Assembly: GCF_017591435.1 (NCBI RefSeq)
Contig: NC_059296.1
Coordinates: 7,306,938-7,370,937, forward strand
Length of the DNA stretch: 64,000 bases
DNA from: Portunus trituberculatus
Taxonomy: Eukaryota; Arthropoda; Malacostraca; Decapoda; Portunidae
Direction of reading: 5' to 3'
Shown: positions 36,294-49,000 of the stretch, one piece after another
Layout of the letters: each line of letters starts with the position of its first letter
Position numbering within the stretch: position 1 is the stretch's first letter
Made by a program: the position numbers and the translations under genes
The notes under the pieces: model-generated
The model's database searches: none
What the model was told of the DNA's origin: nothing
What the model saw: only the letters and a program-made list of their open reading frames with translations

Positions 36294-36942
36294 CACTATA
36301 ACATCCCCGTGATTAATGAGTTCTCGAAAGACGCGCGTAGAATGCCTATAGTGAGAGGGAAGAGGAAGCATCATTTATCGAGGATGATGCCCCCGAAAGA
36401 TAAACTCACTGTATTCTCTCTCATAGTGTGCTACATGAAGCCCTATCTCCCTTGTGCAGCTCTGGTATGTGGTACTTTCCTTTCTGCACAGTGATTCTTG
36501 TCACGAAACAGCAGATCGAGTTTCGAATTGGGCACGAGGGAAGTACACACAACGGAACTCTCTCACGGATTGTAATGGACTAACACCAAGTAGAAAAGGG
36601 AGCGAAACACTGTGCCATGATGTCAGAGATACTTTAACGGAATGTGTTCAGAAGTCAAGGCGATGCTACAAGAGAAATCATTCAACTGTATTTCAAACAT
36701 CTACAAATTTCCATCTTCAGTCTCCTCATCTAACCCATCATCGCCATCAAATGTCATTTGCACCATTACTGGCCTGACGGTGGTTAATGGTCAAAGATGA
36801 AACGGTACAACTTAATTGCGTAAGCAGACGCAGTGGACCCAGTGGTATTTGTGATCGGTAAATACTTCACCACTACCGCATCAAGGTTTTGTTCCTTATA
36901 GTGGTCGCAGCGAGTGGGGAATCCTTAATCCTTGCCCTATTG

Positions 36943-37164
<222 letters not shown>

Positions 37165-37329
37165 CTATAGCTGATGTATACATAAGAGAGAGCTGCCGTA
37201 TCCTGAAAATTCTCATTGAGACTATACGTACTTTCACAACTGAGTCGTGTTTTCATAGGTGTTTTCCCAGTGATGGGGCAAAAATTATCATTGTTTAAGA
37301 TCACTACAGTCGTGAAAACAGCTTTGGAA

Positions 37330-37640
37330 ACCCCGTTAACTTCTCCATGTTACGTGTAGCTGAAATGTGATTTTCTTTTTTTCTTATTTTATGCAGGAGG
37401 GAAACCAGCCGAGGGCAACAAAATATTAAGAAAAAAGGCCCACTTGAAATGTTGGTTCCCTTAAAGAGTAATAAAGAAATAGCCAAAATCAAGGAACAAG
37501 TCAAGTCGTAGGAAGACGGAAATACAAAAACAGCCAGGGAGTTCCAGAGTTTAACAGATAAAGGTATGAATAATTGAAAGTACTGGTTAACTCTTGCGTT
37601 AGAGAGTTGGACAGATGGAGAAACGCTTGTTAACACAGTA
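37330..37640 (-). mobile_element. LINE-B 3' fragment
   Basis: Reverse-strand 'QLSNARVNQYFQLFIPLSVK' and 'LWNSLAVFVFPSSYDL' is the pol C-terminus seen also at 39.26-39.68 kb, where it reads 'QLCNARVNQYSQAFKPFSGK'. Confidence 0.8.
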
Positions 37641-38315
37641 TCAATAATGTCGACCTCGTTGGTAGCGAGACAAAAATGAGTACTGTACCATCTTGCTCAC
37701 TTTCTTCCAACTCACAGCGGGTGTCGAGGTCTCTAGTGTTATAATGATACCTGACACTCATCACCACACGACCACAGTGATATTTTAATAAGGTCCTGGC
37801 GATACAGTTTCTAGAGTTACGTAAAATATTGCCAGCAGATCCGCGTTCCAAAACATTCCGGCGTGTGTAATTCTGACTAATTTAACAAGATCGAATGGTT
37901 GGTGGTTTCAAGGGTGGCTTTTTATGATTCCGGTGGTAGTTTAATACATTTTTTTTTTTTTTTTTGCACCATAAGTAGGAGAAATCATTGTAAGAACCTG
38001 AGTAAACATTTCTGAAGACTTTAGAAATGCAAGTCCCAATCAGATCTCAAAGCGATTAAGAATACAGTAGTGATTTCACCTACCTAGGCCTAACACTAAA
38101 ATCTGCATGATGAAAAAAGTAAGTAAAAGTGACCAATTTCCTTGTTGAATGAGTGACGACACAACACAAACATTCGCCTAAAAACTGGTCCTCCCTCCGC
38201 ACTGGTAACGCGGAAACCCACTTCACTTTGACAAACCATTTTTTTTTTCTTAGTTATTATTCTTTCTTATAAGGATTGAAAATGTAGTAGGTACCTGATT
38301 AACTGGACGCACAGG

Positions 38316-38354
<39 letters not shown>

Positions 38355-39155
38355 CCTGAAGACAAGTTTACACTCGCTGCATAACCAGAAATCAACCGCA
38401 TCATATGATGTATATAATTTATTTTTAACTTTTAATCGACTTTTGCTATCAGTAGAAAATATAGTATTTTTTTTCACATAGCATTTCTTAATTCGACAAT
38501 TTCTGGAAAGAGTTGTAAGGTCATGTGCTTGAAAGTGCAGAGCAATACATTTCTTTATGGCTAAGCAAATTAAGATTATCCTTCCCAACAATGGCGAACG
38601 TGAGAGAAAGTTATACAAACACATATATTAGCATGTTGTATGATAAACATAAGCTAAAAAGAGTGTGTGTGTGCCATCATTACCGCTGTCACTTTTGTCA
38701 TCAACAATATAAATAACTGCAACAATAATGATATTTTGCTTGGTATTGTGACCCCCAAACCTCAGCTCTTCCTGTCATCCTTTTACCCACGTGGAAACTT
38801 AACGTTCTGACAAAATTCCGTGTCAGGAAAGTGTCGCTGAGAGATTCAAGGGCTTGCCAGTTATGAATGACACGGGGAATTTTTTTTTTCTTTTCTATAC
38901 AAGTGTTTCGTGCCTTTATCTGTACAAATGATTATTTGTTTCTCTATTCATTTATTTATCTCAATAAATAAAAACAAAAAGTATCACTGGATGGAAATGC
39001 ACTCTACTGTATTGGTTTGTATATTCTTCGCCGTTTTACCTTGACAAGGGCAACACTATTGGCGGAGACTGCCAGTCTTCACCGCAAAGCACTTGTACCA
39101 GGAAACAACCTGAACCTATAACTCCTTATATTGAAATAATGAACATCCAATATAG
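37641..39155. other. Unassigned spacer
   Basis: AT-rich DNA with (GT)n at 38321-38352 and poly(T) runs. No exon, TIR pair or retroposon body was recognised. Confidence 0.4.
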
Positions 39156-40146
39156 ATCTTTTTTTTTTTTTTTTTTTGAAGGAAAAAATGGTCAAGGGCA
39201 ACAAGAGAGAAAAAAAAAGACCCACTTGGAATGCCAGTTCCCTTAAAGATTAAAAGAGAATTAGCAAAAAGTTATGGACAAATGTCTTGAAATTTCTCTC
39301 GTAAAAGAAGTCAAGTCGTAAGAAGATGGAAATTCTGAAGCACGCAGGGAGCTCAAGAGTTTACCAGAGAAAGGTTTGAATGCTTGAGAGTACTGATTAA
39401 CTCTTGCATTACAGAGTTGGACAGAATAGGGATGAGAAAAAGAAGAAAGCCTTGTGCAGCGAGACCACAGGAGGAAGGGAGGCATGCAGTTAGTAAGATC
39501 AGTAGAGCAGTTAGTATGAAAATAGCGATAAAAGATAGTGAGAGATGCAACATTTCGGCGGTGAGAAGGAGGCTGAAGACAGTCAGTCAGAGAAGGGGAG
39601 TTGATAAGACGAAAAGCTTTTGATTCTACCCTATCTAATAAAACAGTGTAAGTGGAACCCCCAAACAGGCGAAGAGTACTCAATACAAGGACGGATAAGG
39701 CCCTTGTACAGAGTTAACTGTTGGAAGAGCGAGAAAAACTGACGGAGACGCCTTAGAACGCTGAACTTCATAGAAGCTGCTTGAGCAAGAGATGAAATGT
39801 GAAGTTTCCAGATTAACTTAAATTATGAGTAAAGGACAGACCGAGGATATTCAGTGTAGAAGAGGGAGACAGTTGAGTGTCAGAGAAGAAGAGGGGATGG
39901 TTGTCTGGAAGGTTGTGTCGAGTTGATAGATGGAAGAGTTGAGTTTTTGAGGCATTGAAAATTACTAAGTTTTCTCTGCCCCAATAAAAAATCTTTGAAA
40001 GATCAGAAGTCAGGCGTTCTGTGGCGTCCCTGCGTGACCTGTTGACTTCCTGAAGGGTTGATCGTCTCTGAAAGGACGTGGAAGGATGTAGGGTGGTATC
40101 ATCAGCGCATGAGTGGATAAGGCAAGAAGTTTAGTTAAGATCATTA

Positions 40147-40840
40147 GGCGGGTTCACACGTGCCAATTTGCGACTGAATTTGGAATTCGCTAAAACTATC
40201 GACCAAGCCCTTCTAGTCGGAAAACGTTACACATAGCGACTGGAAAGTATCAACTAGCTGGTGGCCTGGCGGGAAGTGAGTGTAAACAAACAGCTACCCG
40301 CCAAGATGTCTTCCTCCTGTGACGGTGCTGAAGCGGTGGTTGCTCTTCTTTTGGCGTACCGGAAGAGTCAACAGAAAAGAAAATGCCTGTGGATACGTCC
40401 CTGGCTAAGTAGAAGAAAAGAAAGGAGTGTCTTCCACACACTAATCTTAAGAAGACTATGCACAATTGCGATCAAATTAAATCCTGACAAGTCTTCAATC
40501 CTCACCTCCAACAACACCCTGCATTGAGGGAAACAGTTCTTGGAGAGTGGCAGCTATTTCGTCGAACGACGATTTGCGCAAGTTTTTGTTATTGTACAAT
40601 TAATTTATGGGGTTCCAGATGTGTTCCTTTTCCCTCACTAACTCTAACATCTTCTCTACACCAATTTCATAGCTTAGTCCGTGACGTCACAACGTAGATA
40701 GATTCGGACATCGACTGAACAAGACGAGCATGTTGGTCTTGTTTTGTGACTGCTTTCTCCAGTCGCTAGGCACCGATATTCAGTCGTAAACTTTATTGAC
40801 TTGCAATTTCACTCGCAAATTGGTACGTGTGAACCCGCCT
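40147..40840 (+). mobile_element. Harbinger-type element, family H1, copy 1
   Basis: Terminal inverted repeats start GGCGGGTTCACACGTGCCAA and close with the complement; TTA flanks both sides, the PIF/Harbinger target duplication. Inside, the plus strand encodes 'VVALLLAYRKSQQKRKCLWI' followed by 'RPWLSRRKERSVFHTLI', the N-terminal block of a Harbinger transposase ('W-x-R-x-W-L-x-x-R'). The DDE region is absent, so this is an internally deleted, non-autonomous copy. Confidence 0.85.
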
Positions 40841-41095
40841 TAATGAACAACAGAGAGTGGGTAAGTGCAGAATCATGAGGAGCACCACTGTAAATAGATT
40901 TAGGAGAACATTGGCCGTCTACCACGGCTGCAATAGAACGGTCAGAAAGGAAACTTGAGACAAAGTTGCAGAGAAGAATAGAAACCATAGGACAGTTTTG
41001 AAATTAAAGCTTTATGCCAGACTCTATTAAAAGCTTTTGATATATCTAACGCGAGAACAAAAATTTAACCGATATCTGTAAAAGACTCAGTGAAG

Positions 41096-42766
41096 GCGGG
41101 TTCACACGTGCCAATTTGCAGCTGAAATTTTACGTCGATAGTTTCCGACTCATTCCTCTAGTGTCACATGTAGCGACTGGAAAGTATCGACTAGTTGGCG
41201 CTTTGGCTGGAAGTGAGTGTAAACAAACAGCTAACCGCCTCCAGTGACGATGCGGAAGTGGTGGTTGCTTTTTTGGCGTACCGGAAGAGTCAACAGAGAA
41301 GAAAATGCCTGTGGATACGCCCCTGGCTAAGTAGAAGGAAAGAAAGGAGTGTCTATCTTACTCTAAACTAGCTCACATTTCTCATAAGAAAATTGTTAAT
41401 CTTAAGAAGACTGCACAATTGCGACCAAATTAAATTCTTACAAATCTTCAATTCTCATCTCCAACAACACCCTGCTAAAACAGTTCTTGCAGAGTGGCAG
41501 CTATTTCGTCGAACAAAACTTTGGGCAATTTTTTGTCTTTATTTATTTATTTTACTGTATAATTCATTTCTGGGGTCCCAGATGTGTTTTTTCTCTCACC
41601 AACTCTAACACGTTCTTCTCAATACCTGAAGACCACATTTTCAGAGCTTACTCCTTGACGTTACAACGTAAATAAAGTCACACTATATAGCACTTTTTCC
41701 GTCGTTTTTTTTTCAGAAAATCGACAATATTTTAGCCAGGGTTAAAAAGAGATCCTGATTTTGGCTGCGGCCTGTCACACACAAACGGTGTTTCGTCGTC
41801 ACTTCCCGCCAACACAGACCGACAATGTAAACAAACATGGAGGCCACGCCGCGGCAAAGATACGCTGCTCTGAACGTAATACTGTGTATTACGAAACTTA
41901 GACGAGCTAAACAAGCCAAAAAGCGTGCATGGATGCGTTCATGGTTAGTGGTAGAACCAATGCACGTAGAAGCAGGTTGAGGAGACGCGGCAAGTCTTGT
42001 GGTCTTGGTCTTGGTATGTAAATAAAGGCGTAAAATTTGCAGACGGAAACGATCCCTATCGTCTGACAAATTCATGCGGAACGTTGAAAACTAGACAGAA
42101 AAGCATTAATCGACGGAAAAAGTGCTAGTGTGACACCGCTTAAAAGTACTAGTGTGACACCGCTTAAAAGTGCTAGTGTGACACGTGTCACACTAGCACT
42201 TTTTTCGTCGATTAATGCGATTTCCGTCTAGTTTTCAACGTTCCGCATGAACTTATCGCATCAATTTGTCAGACGATAGGGATCGTTTCCGTCTGCAAAA
42301 TTTCCGCCTTTGTTTACATACCAAGACCAAGACCACAAGTCCCACAAGACTTGCCGCGTCTCCTCAACCTGCTTCTACGTGCATTGGTTCTACCACTAAC
42401 CATGAACGCATCCATGCACGCTTTTTGGCTTGTTTAGTTCTTTCTAAATTTCGTAATACACAGTATTACGTTCAGAGCAGCGTATCTTTGCCGCAGCGTC
42501 GCCTACATGCTTGTTTACATTGTGTTGGCGGGAAGTGATAACGGAAAGTGACGACGAAACACCGTTTGTGTGTGACAGGCCACAGCCAAAATATTGTCGA
42601 TTTTCTGAAAAACGACGGAAAAAGTGCTAGTGTGACACCGCCTTAACAAGACCAGCATGTTGGTCCTGTATTGCGACTGTTTCTCCAATCGCTAGGCACT
42701 GATTTTGAGTCGGAAACTCTACCGACGTAAAATTTCAGTAGCAAAATTGGCACGTGGAAACCCGCC
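41096..42766 (+). mobile_element. Harbinger-type element, family H1, copy 2, carrying a nested H2 dimer
   Basis: Left end GGCGGGTTCACACGTGCCAA at 41096 and a matching right end at ~42766. The left half repeats copy 1 almost exactly ('CLWIRPWLSRRKERSVYL'-type text) and adds 41393-41665. The right part contains the 950-bp inverted dimer at 41683-42633, so the original H1 element was ~720 bp. The flanking triplets do not match cleanly. Confidence 0.82.
41683..42633. mobile_element. Head-to-head inverted dimer of a second Harbinger-like family (H2)
   Basis: The left arm (41683-42130) and right arm (42186-42633) are reverse complements over ~440 bases with only small differences. Ends carry GTCACACTAGCACTTTTTCC. 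The junction holds three ~26-bp copies of 'gtgctagtgtgacaccgctt' and a perfect palindrome GTGTGACACGTGTCACAC. The left arm encodes 'MEATPRQRYAALNVILCITK' and 'KKRAWMRSWLVVEP', again the Harbinger transposase N-terminus. Confidence 0.85.
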
Positions 42767-44590
42767 TTAAGAAAAGCCAAGAGATCACCAGCAGAGAGCG
42801 AATTTGACGCAAGCTATACTGGCGATCAGATAGAAGATGGTGAAGTGACATGTTTAAGAATATTCCTAATAGGAAGATTTTGAAAAACCTTAGACAAACA
42901 AAAAATCAAAACTATAGAGCGGTAGTTTGAGGGATTAGAACGGTCACCCTTTTTAGTTATTAGGAACAGGCTGAATGTAGGCATAAAAGAAAGGTTAAAG
43001 TCGATAGGCATAGTTGAAATAGATTGGCCAGGCAAGATGCAAGCACAAAAGCACAGTTTTTGAGAACAATAGGAAGGACCCCATCAGGTCCACAAGCCTT
43101 CCGAGGGTTTAGGCCAGCGAGGGCATGGAAAACATCATTACGAAGAATTTTAATTGAAGGCATGAAAATAGTCAGAGGGAGGAGGAGAGTGAGGGGCAAG
43201 CCCAGAGTCATCCAAGGTGGAGTTGTTAACAAAAGTTTGAGAGAAGAGTTCAGCTTTAGAAACAAATAGGATGGCAGTGGTGCCATCAGGATGAAATAGA
43301 GAGATAAACATCAAGAAGTGAAGTTATTGGAGATGTTTTTGGCCAGATGCCAGAAGTCACGAGGGAGTTAGAGTTTGAAAGATTTTGACATTTTCTATTT
43401 ATGAAAGAGTGTTTGGCAAGTTGAAGAACAGAGTTGGCATTAGTCGATTCAGAAATATAAAGAAATATAGAGTGCATGAGATTCGGGAGATGGAAGGCTC
43501 AAGTACCTTTTGTGGGCAACCTCTCTATCATGTATAGCACGAGAACAGGCTGTGTTAAACCAAGGTTTAGAGGGTTTAGGTTGAGAAACAGACTGAGGAA
43601 TGTACGCCTCCATGCCAGACTCTATTACCTCTGTTATGCGTTCAGCACACAGAGATGGGTCTCTAACATGGAAACAGTAATCATTCCAGGGAAAATCAAC
43701 ATAATACCTCCTCAGTTTCCCCCAACTGGCAGAGGCAAAACACCAGAGACACCTCCGTTTTTGGGGATCCTGAGGAGGGATAGGAAAAAATAGGATAAGA
43801 TACAAAAAGGAGATTGTGATCGGAGGAGCCCAACGGAGAAGATAGGGTAACAGCATAAACAGGATTAGAGGTAAGGAAAAGGTCAAGAATGTTGGGCGTA
43901 TCTCCAAGGCGGTCAGGAATATGAATAGGGTGTTGCACCAATTGCTCTAGGTAATGGAAGGTAGCAAACTTGAAGGCTGGTTCACTTGGGTAGTCATTTT
44001 GTGTAAGGAGAGGAAAGCCAAAGCTGGTGGTGAATATCGAAATCTCCAAATATGGAGGTCTTTGTGAAAGGATATAGGGACAGAATGTGCTGCACTTTGG
44101 AAGTTAAATAGTCAAAGCATTTACTATAGCCAGAGTAGTTAGGGGAGATATAGACAGCACAGATAAATTTAGTTAGAGGGTGACTATTGAGTTGAAACCA
44201 GATGGTAAAATACTCGGAAGATTTAAGAGCATGGGCACAAGAGTAATTCAAGTTGTTGCACACATAGATGCAACATCCAGCTTTGGAACGAAAATGAGTA
44301 TAGAGAAAGTAGGAGAGAACATAGAAGGGGCTACTGTCAGTAGCCTCAGACACCTGTGTTTCAGTGAGGAAAAGAAGATGAGGTTTAGTAGAGGAGAGAT
44401 GGCGTTCTACATACTGAAAATTAGATCTAATACTGTGAATGTTGCACAAGTTAATGAAGAAAAAGTTAAGGGAGGTTTCAAGACATTTTGGGTCGCTACC
44501 AAGAGAGCAGTCCAACCTGGGGACATTTCTGGTCCCCTCTCCAGTAGGGTGATTTGGCTGGATTTGGAGTCACCATTTTTTTTATTTTAA

Positions 44591-45653
44591 GTGAAGGGTA
44601 TGTGTGTAGTAAGTGCTTGTAGTTTTGTGTGAAGGAGAGTTGTCTTTAGAGGGCAGGCTGTGACTGCCCATTTGAGTTGTGAGACACAAAGGGAAACATT
44701 CAGCAAGATCATCTAGCTTTAATGAAAAGTTCACAGCACCCCCTGAACTAATCCAGAACAAAACTAGTGCTATTAGACCTCGCTGGAAGTAAATTACTGT
44801 TTCGGTAGATGTCTACTATCTCCTCTATTTACTTTTTAGACTCTTACTCTTTAGTGAGCAGGGCCTCAGGTAGATTCCTGCCAACCAACCTGCCCTACAA
44901 TTTTCAGTCCAAATTTACTAGCAGAGTAATAATAGCAGTGTTGGAATTTAATAGTAAGACAAGAATAAAACAAAATTTTACCTTATGAATGCATCACTTT
45001 TGAGTTTATGGGGTGTTCAATATACTGTATAGGGATACAGTGACCCAGACAATTACCATATTCAATTAAATATTTTTGAAGTTAGAAAAATGTGTTACTT
45101 CCCACAAATACAGGGTGTAATTATTATTTATTTATTTATTATTATTATTTTTCAGGGTGAAAATAACATGCATGAAACACCCACATCGTACGTATGTGCA
45201 AAACAACCACACTATTGGAACAATTTGTACAAAGTAAAAAAGATTTGTTGAATGGCCAAAAAAGGTAACTTATTTCATCCTGATAAATTTTGCTGTGTCA
45301 TTGATAACCCATTCCTTGAAGAGTGTTTCTGACCCATAGTCTTATTTTCAAGATTCAATTCTGATTTTTCAGTAATAGCTTTCCCCACTAATAGAACAAT
45401 TTACCCCCAATCTCACCTTATATAACCAAATACTGTGCAAGCTATGAATTGGCTCTACATTAAAAGAAAAATAATTAATAATTCATCATAATACTCATAA
45501 ATATTTCTGAATTTCTATACCTATTTCTGAATATTGGTGGTGCAAGCAACAGAACTAGAAAATATGTAAATCGCAATCTTTTATTTCCATCATAATATAT
45601 TCTGATTATGATAATTGTACACTACCTGATACAAAGGGAATATCTATATTTAT

Positions 45654-45716
<63 letters not shown>

Positions 45717-46001
45717 TAATGAAGTGCAACATACAGTGTTGTAATGCAATATAACTTCCTAGGTAAAGTTTCTGCCCCTCTCTTCTCATTCCCTTGTGTT
45801 GATTGTTCAATATGATAAGTGAGAAGTTTTTTGCAAGCTGAGGCAGGAAATAGCTGGTTACTTTCACTATTCATGCTAATGGCTCTGTTCAATTGTTAAC
45901 TTCTTGAAAGGGTCACCATATTTTGATCACTACTACTGGAGTTCCAAACAGCAATTAGAAAATTTGTAAAATATGACAAAGTTTGTAAAATATGACAATG
46001 T
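44591..46001. other. Unassigned spacer 3' of mRpL27
   Basis: AT-rich, with (CA)n at 45656-45712 and an ATT-rich run at 45119-45152. No exon was recognised. Confidence 0.4.
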
Positions 46002-49000
46002 TTAAATTTGATCAACAAGTTTGAAATTGTTTTTTTGTGGCTCTGTTAAGACGTGGAGATATGTTTTATATATGGGTGCACCTTCATCTTGTTGGACGAG
46101 ACCTTTGAAACGCTTGATAATTTTGTGATCCCAATTAGGATCAACTTTTTCTGTTGTGATCATCACTCGGCCATGATATCTCGCATAGAGTGTTCTGTTT
46201 ATCCCAATGCCAACCTGAAATACAAACAATCTGTTAATGTAAATCTGAAAAGCATAACAACAGAAAAAAAAAAAAATAAATAAATAATAATAATAATAAT
46301 GTTACAACATACAGAAGTAATGATTTACTATGAATTGTTGTTAACAGCAGACAAATGGGAAAATTAACAGAATAAATAAAAGGGTATCAGCAGTTCATTC
46401 CTTCATGAAAATAGATATACATCATGAAAATCAACAGCAATCTAACTTCTTAACATCATCTGTGTGCTGTGCCACTCAAAGCATCCCTGACCAAGATGCA
46501 CTCCACCACTGAGGAATTACCTTTAAATTATGCCCTTCACTGAATTCTAATGCTAAAAAAGCCTGAATAATAAAATCAATAAACAGTAATAACTAAGTGG
46601 AAAATTTAACCAAACTGCTAAAATTTCAATCATATGATCATTTTTAATGGTGTATGATATTGTGCAATGAAAAAAAAAATTATGTGCACAGCCAATGATC
46701 CAAGGCAAATAGGGAGAACAATAACCCATTCCACTTACCTGCTCTTCCTCCCTGCCACTGCCACCATCCTCCTCCCTACACTCACTCTCCACTGCCTCTC
46801 ACAGTGCCTTCTAGAGCTTTATCTTATCATCTACATCTTTTCTTTCTCAAAGAATCTAAATCCATCAGAAATATCACAAATGTTATAGATAAGGTTCTCT
46901 AAATCACACAACTTCATCATTTTCTTTTAGACTTGCCACAACTTCTCCAATGTCATAGTATTCATTGAAATATATATTCACAATTCTTTGAACAGGTTTC
47001 ACTGATATCACAATTTAGCTTTTGCAGCAAAGGTAGTAGTACCTTTCCTATCCAAAGAGAGTGAGACAGGTAGTGTTGTGGGGGAAGTGAATATCATATC
47101 CCAGATACAAAAAATGGGTGAAAGTCTAATGGTTTCATTAAATGTGAACTTATTAGATACAAGACCTTAATGTACCTATGAAATAAACACATGTCCATAA
47201 AACCTTAAAAAATCAACTGTCTACTTCTCTACTTCTGCAGAGTACGAATAATGGCACTTGCCATTCATATTTATACCATGAATTTGAAGATCTTACTTCC
47301 AATGAAAATGAAAGTTAAAAGACAACATCTTGCAACAGGAGATGACATATTGCACAATGCAACATCCACTCTGCACACAAAAGCTTTCTAACCCTTTGTT
47401 TCAGCTATGATGAACAATGAAGCTAAATGGATTTACATAAAGTTAGTCAAAGTTCATTGGTTTTTAGTTCTGGTATTTATCACTATTGCTTTCCAGAATG
47501 TCAGCCAAGTGAACCCAACTCCCCACTGTGGCACTCGCACCACAGCACTAACATCTCACTAAAAAGCTTAAACTCGCAAGCCCAAGCAAGACTCAATCTG
47601 CCGACCTTAGCAATACCAGGCCAGCACATTACCACTGTACTAGACAGAGGCTTGTATAGTAGTAACAATACATAGTTTAGTAAATACAAATTCATATGCT
47701 GAGATCCTAATCAACTTAATATCAATAAACTTACATTTAGTCCAGGAAGGAAGTCAAGACCTAGCTGGCACAAGAATGGTTCCCTGAGTTACCCAATCTC
47801 CATCTTCTCTCTTGACACCTCTGGATTTGCCCTTTGCTCTACCCTTGGTATTTCGACTGCTACCTCCTGACTTTTTGCTGGCATTTCTTGTGCTGGCAAG
47901 CCAAACACCATAATTATCTGGAAAGATAAGAAATTAAATGAACAAATGATCTTAAAAATAGGTAAACCACAAACTGATCTGCCTCCTGTGACCCTGCAGG
48001 GCATATTCAAGTTCCTGGCTGAGGTCTGTTCTGATGTCAAGGATTTGAAAGTGAGAGTTAATGCCTCGGAACAATGGCAATTCATGGCAGCCGCCTCTGA
48101 GCAGGCCGAGGTTCCTGACAGTCCCCAAGTTCTAGCTTCTCCAGTGACCAGCCCTGGAGTGTGCCAGTAAGCCCTCAGCCCCAGCCAGTGCCTGCCCTTG
48201 TCCAGCCTTTGCCTTTGCCAGGCCCCACACAGCCCCTGCCAGTGCCGGACCACTCTGTCTGTATCTCCTTCAAAGAAGGCAGGTCTGGTGTCCAACTCCA
48301 ATGTCATGGATACTGACATGGAGGACGAGATAGCTGTGAGTGTTATGTCAGTCACTGTCATTCACAGTGGATGACGAGGCTCCACCACAGGATGAGGTAC
48401 AGTGCCATCCTCCTGCTACTCCATGAGCTGACCAGGTCATAAAATGGCCATGATGAGACAGGTACTGGTCTCACAGACTAAAGGTGGGTTCACATGTGTC
48501 AATACGCGACTGAAATAACAAATCGGTAGAGTTTTTTTATTGAATATTGGTGCCTAGCAATGGAAAAACCAATCACAAAACCAGACCAACATGTTGGTTG
48601 ATTTGTGAATTAATTTATGTTGTGACATCATGGAGGAAGGTTTGAAAATGTGGTGTTAATGCAAAGAAGAAGATTTTGGAGTTGGTGAGGGAAAAAGAGG
48701 AAATCTGGGACCCTGAAAGAGCATTCTACAGCAAAAATGTTTACACAAATTGGCATTTAATGAGGTAGATGCCACTCTGATGACTGCTTCCCTCTATGCA
48801 GGATGTTCTTGGAGGTGAGGATTGAATATTTGTGATGATTTAATTTGAACTCAATTGTGCAATCTTTTAAAGATTAAACCACCGCTTCAGCATCATCACC
48901 ACAGGAAGACATTTGGGTAGCTGTTTGCTTACATTCACTTCCCGCCAACCATCCGATATTTTCCAGTCACTACGTGTGAACATGTTCCGACTGGAAGGGC

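Larger units (their letters stand above)
39160..44590 (-). mobile_element. LINE-B, near full-length non-LTR retrotransposon, interrupted
   Basis: Read on the reverse strand from ~44.59 kb. It has an APE-type endonuclease: 'LCNIHSIRSNF', 'LLFLTETQVSE', 'SIFGDFDIHHQLW' (catalytic Asp) and, near 43845, 'GSSDHNLLFVSYP' (SDH box). The reverse transcriptase follows: 'SNYRSIVLIFCLSKVFQNL', 'ALDISKAFNRVWHKALISKL' and a C-terminal tail 'VESKAFRLINSPSLTDCLQP', ending in poly(A) (T run at 39160-39177). Stops and frameshifts make it inactive. It is cut by Harbinger-type insertions at 40147-40840 and 41096-42766. Jockey-like by overall order; clade not tested. Confidence 0.87.

Noticed and set aside
44180..44590. 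136-residue open frame on the plus strand
   Set aside because: It is antisense to the LINE-B endonuclease, which has the recognisable motifs.
47789..48361. 190-residue reverse-strand open frame over mRpL27 exon 2
   Set aside because: It reads exon 2 in the wrong frame; the L27 signature lies in another frame within proper splice sites.
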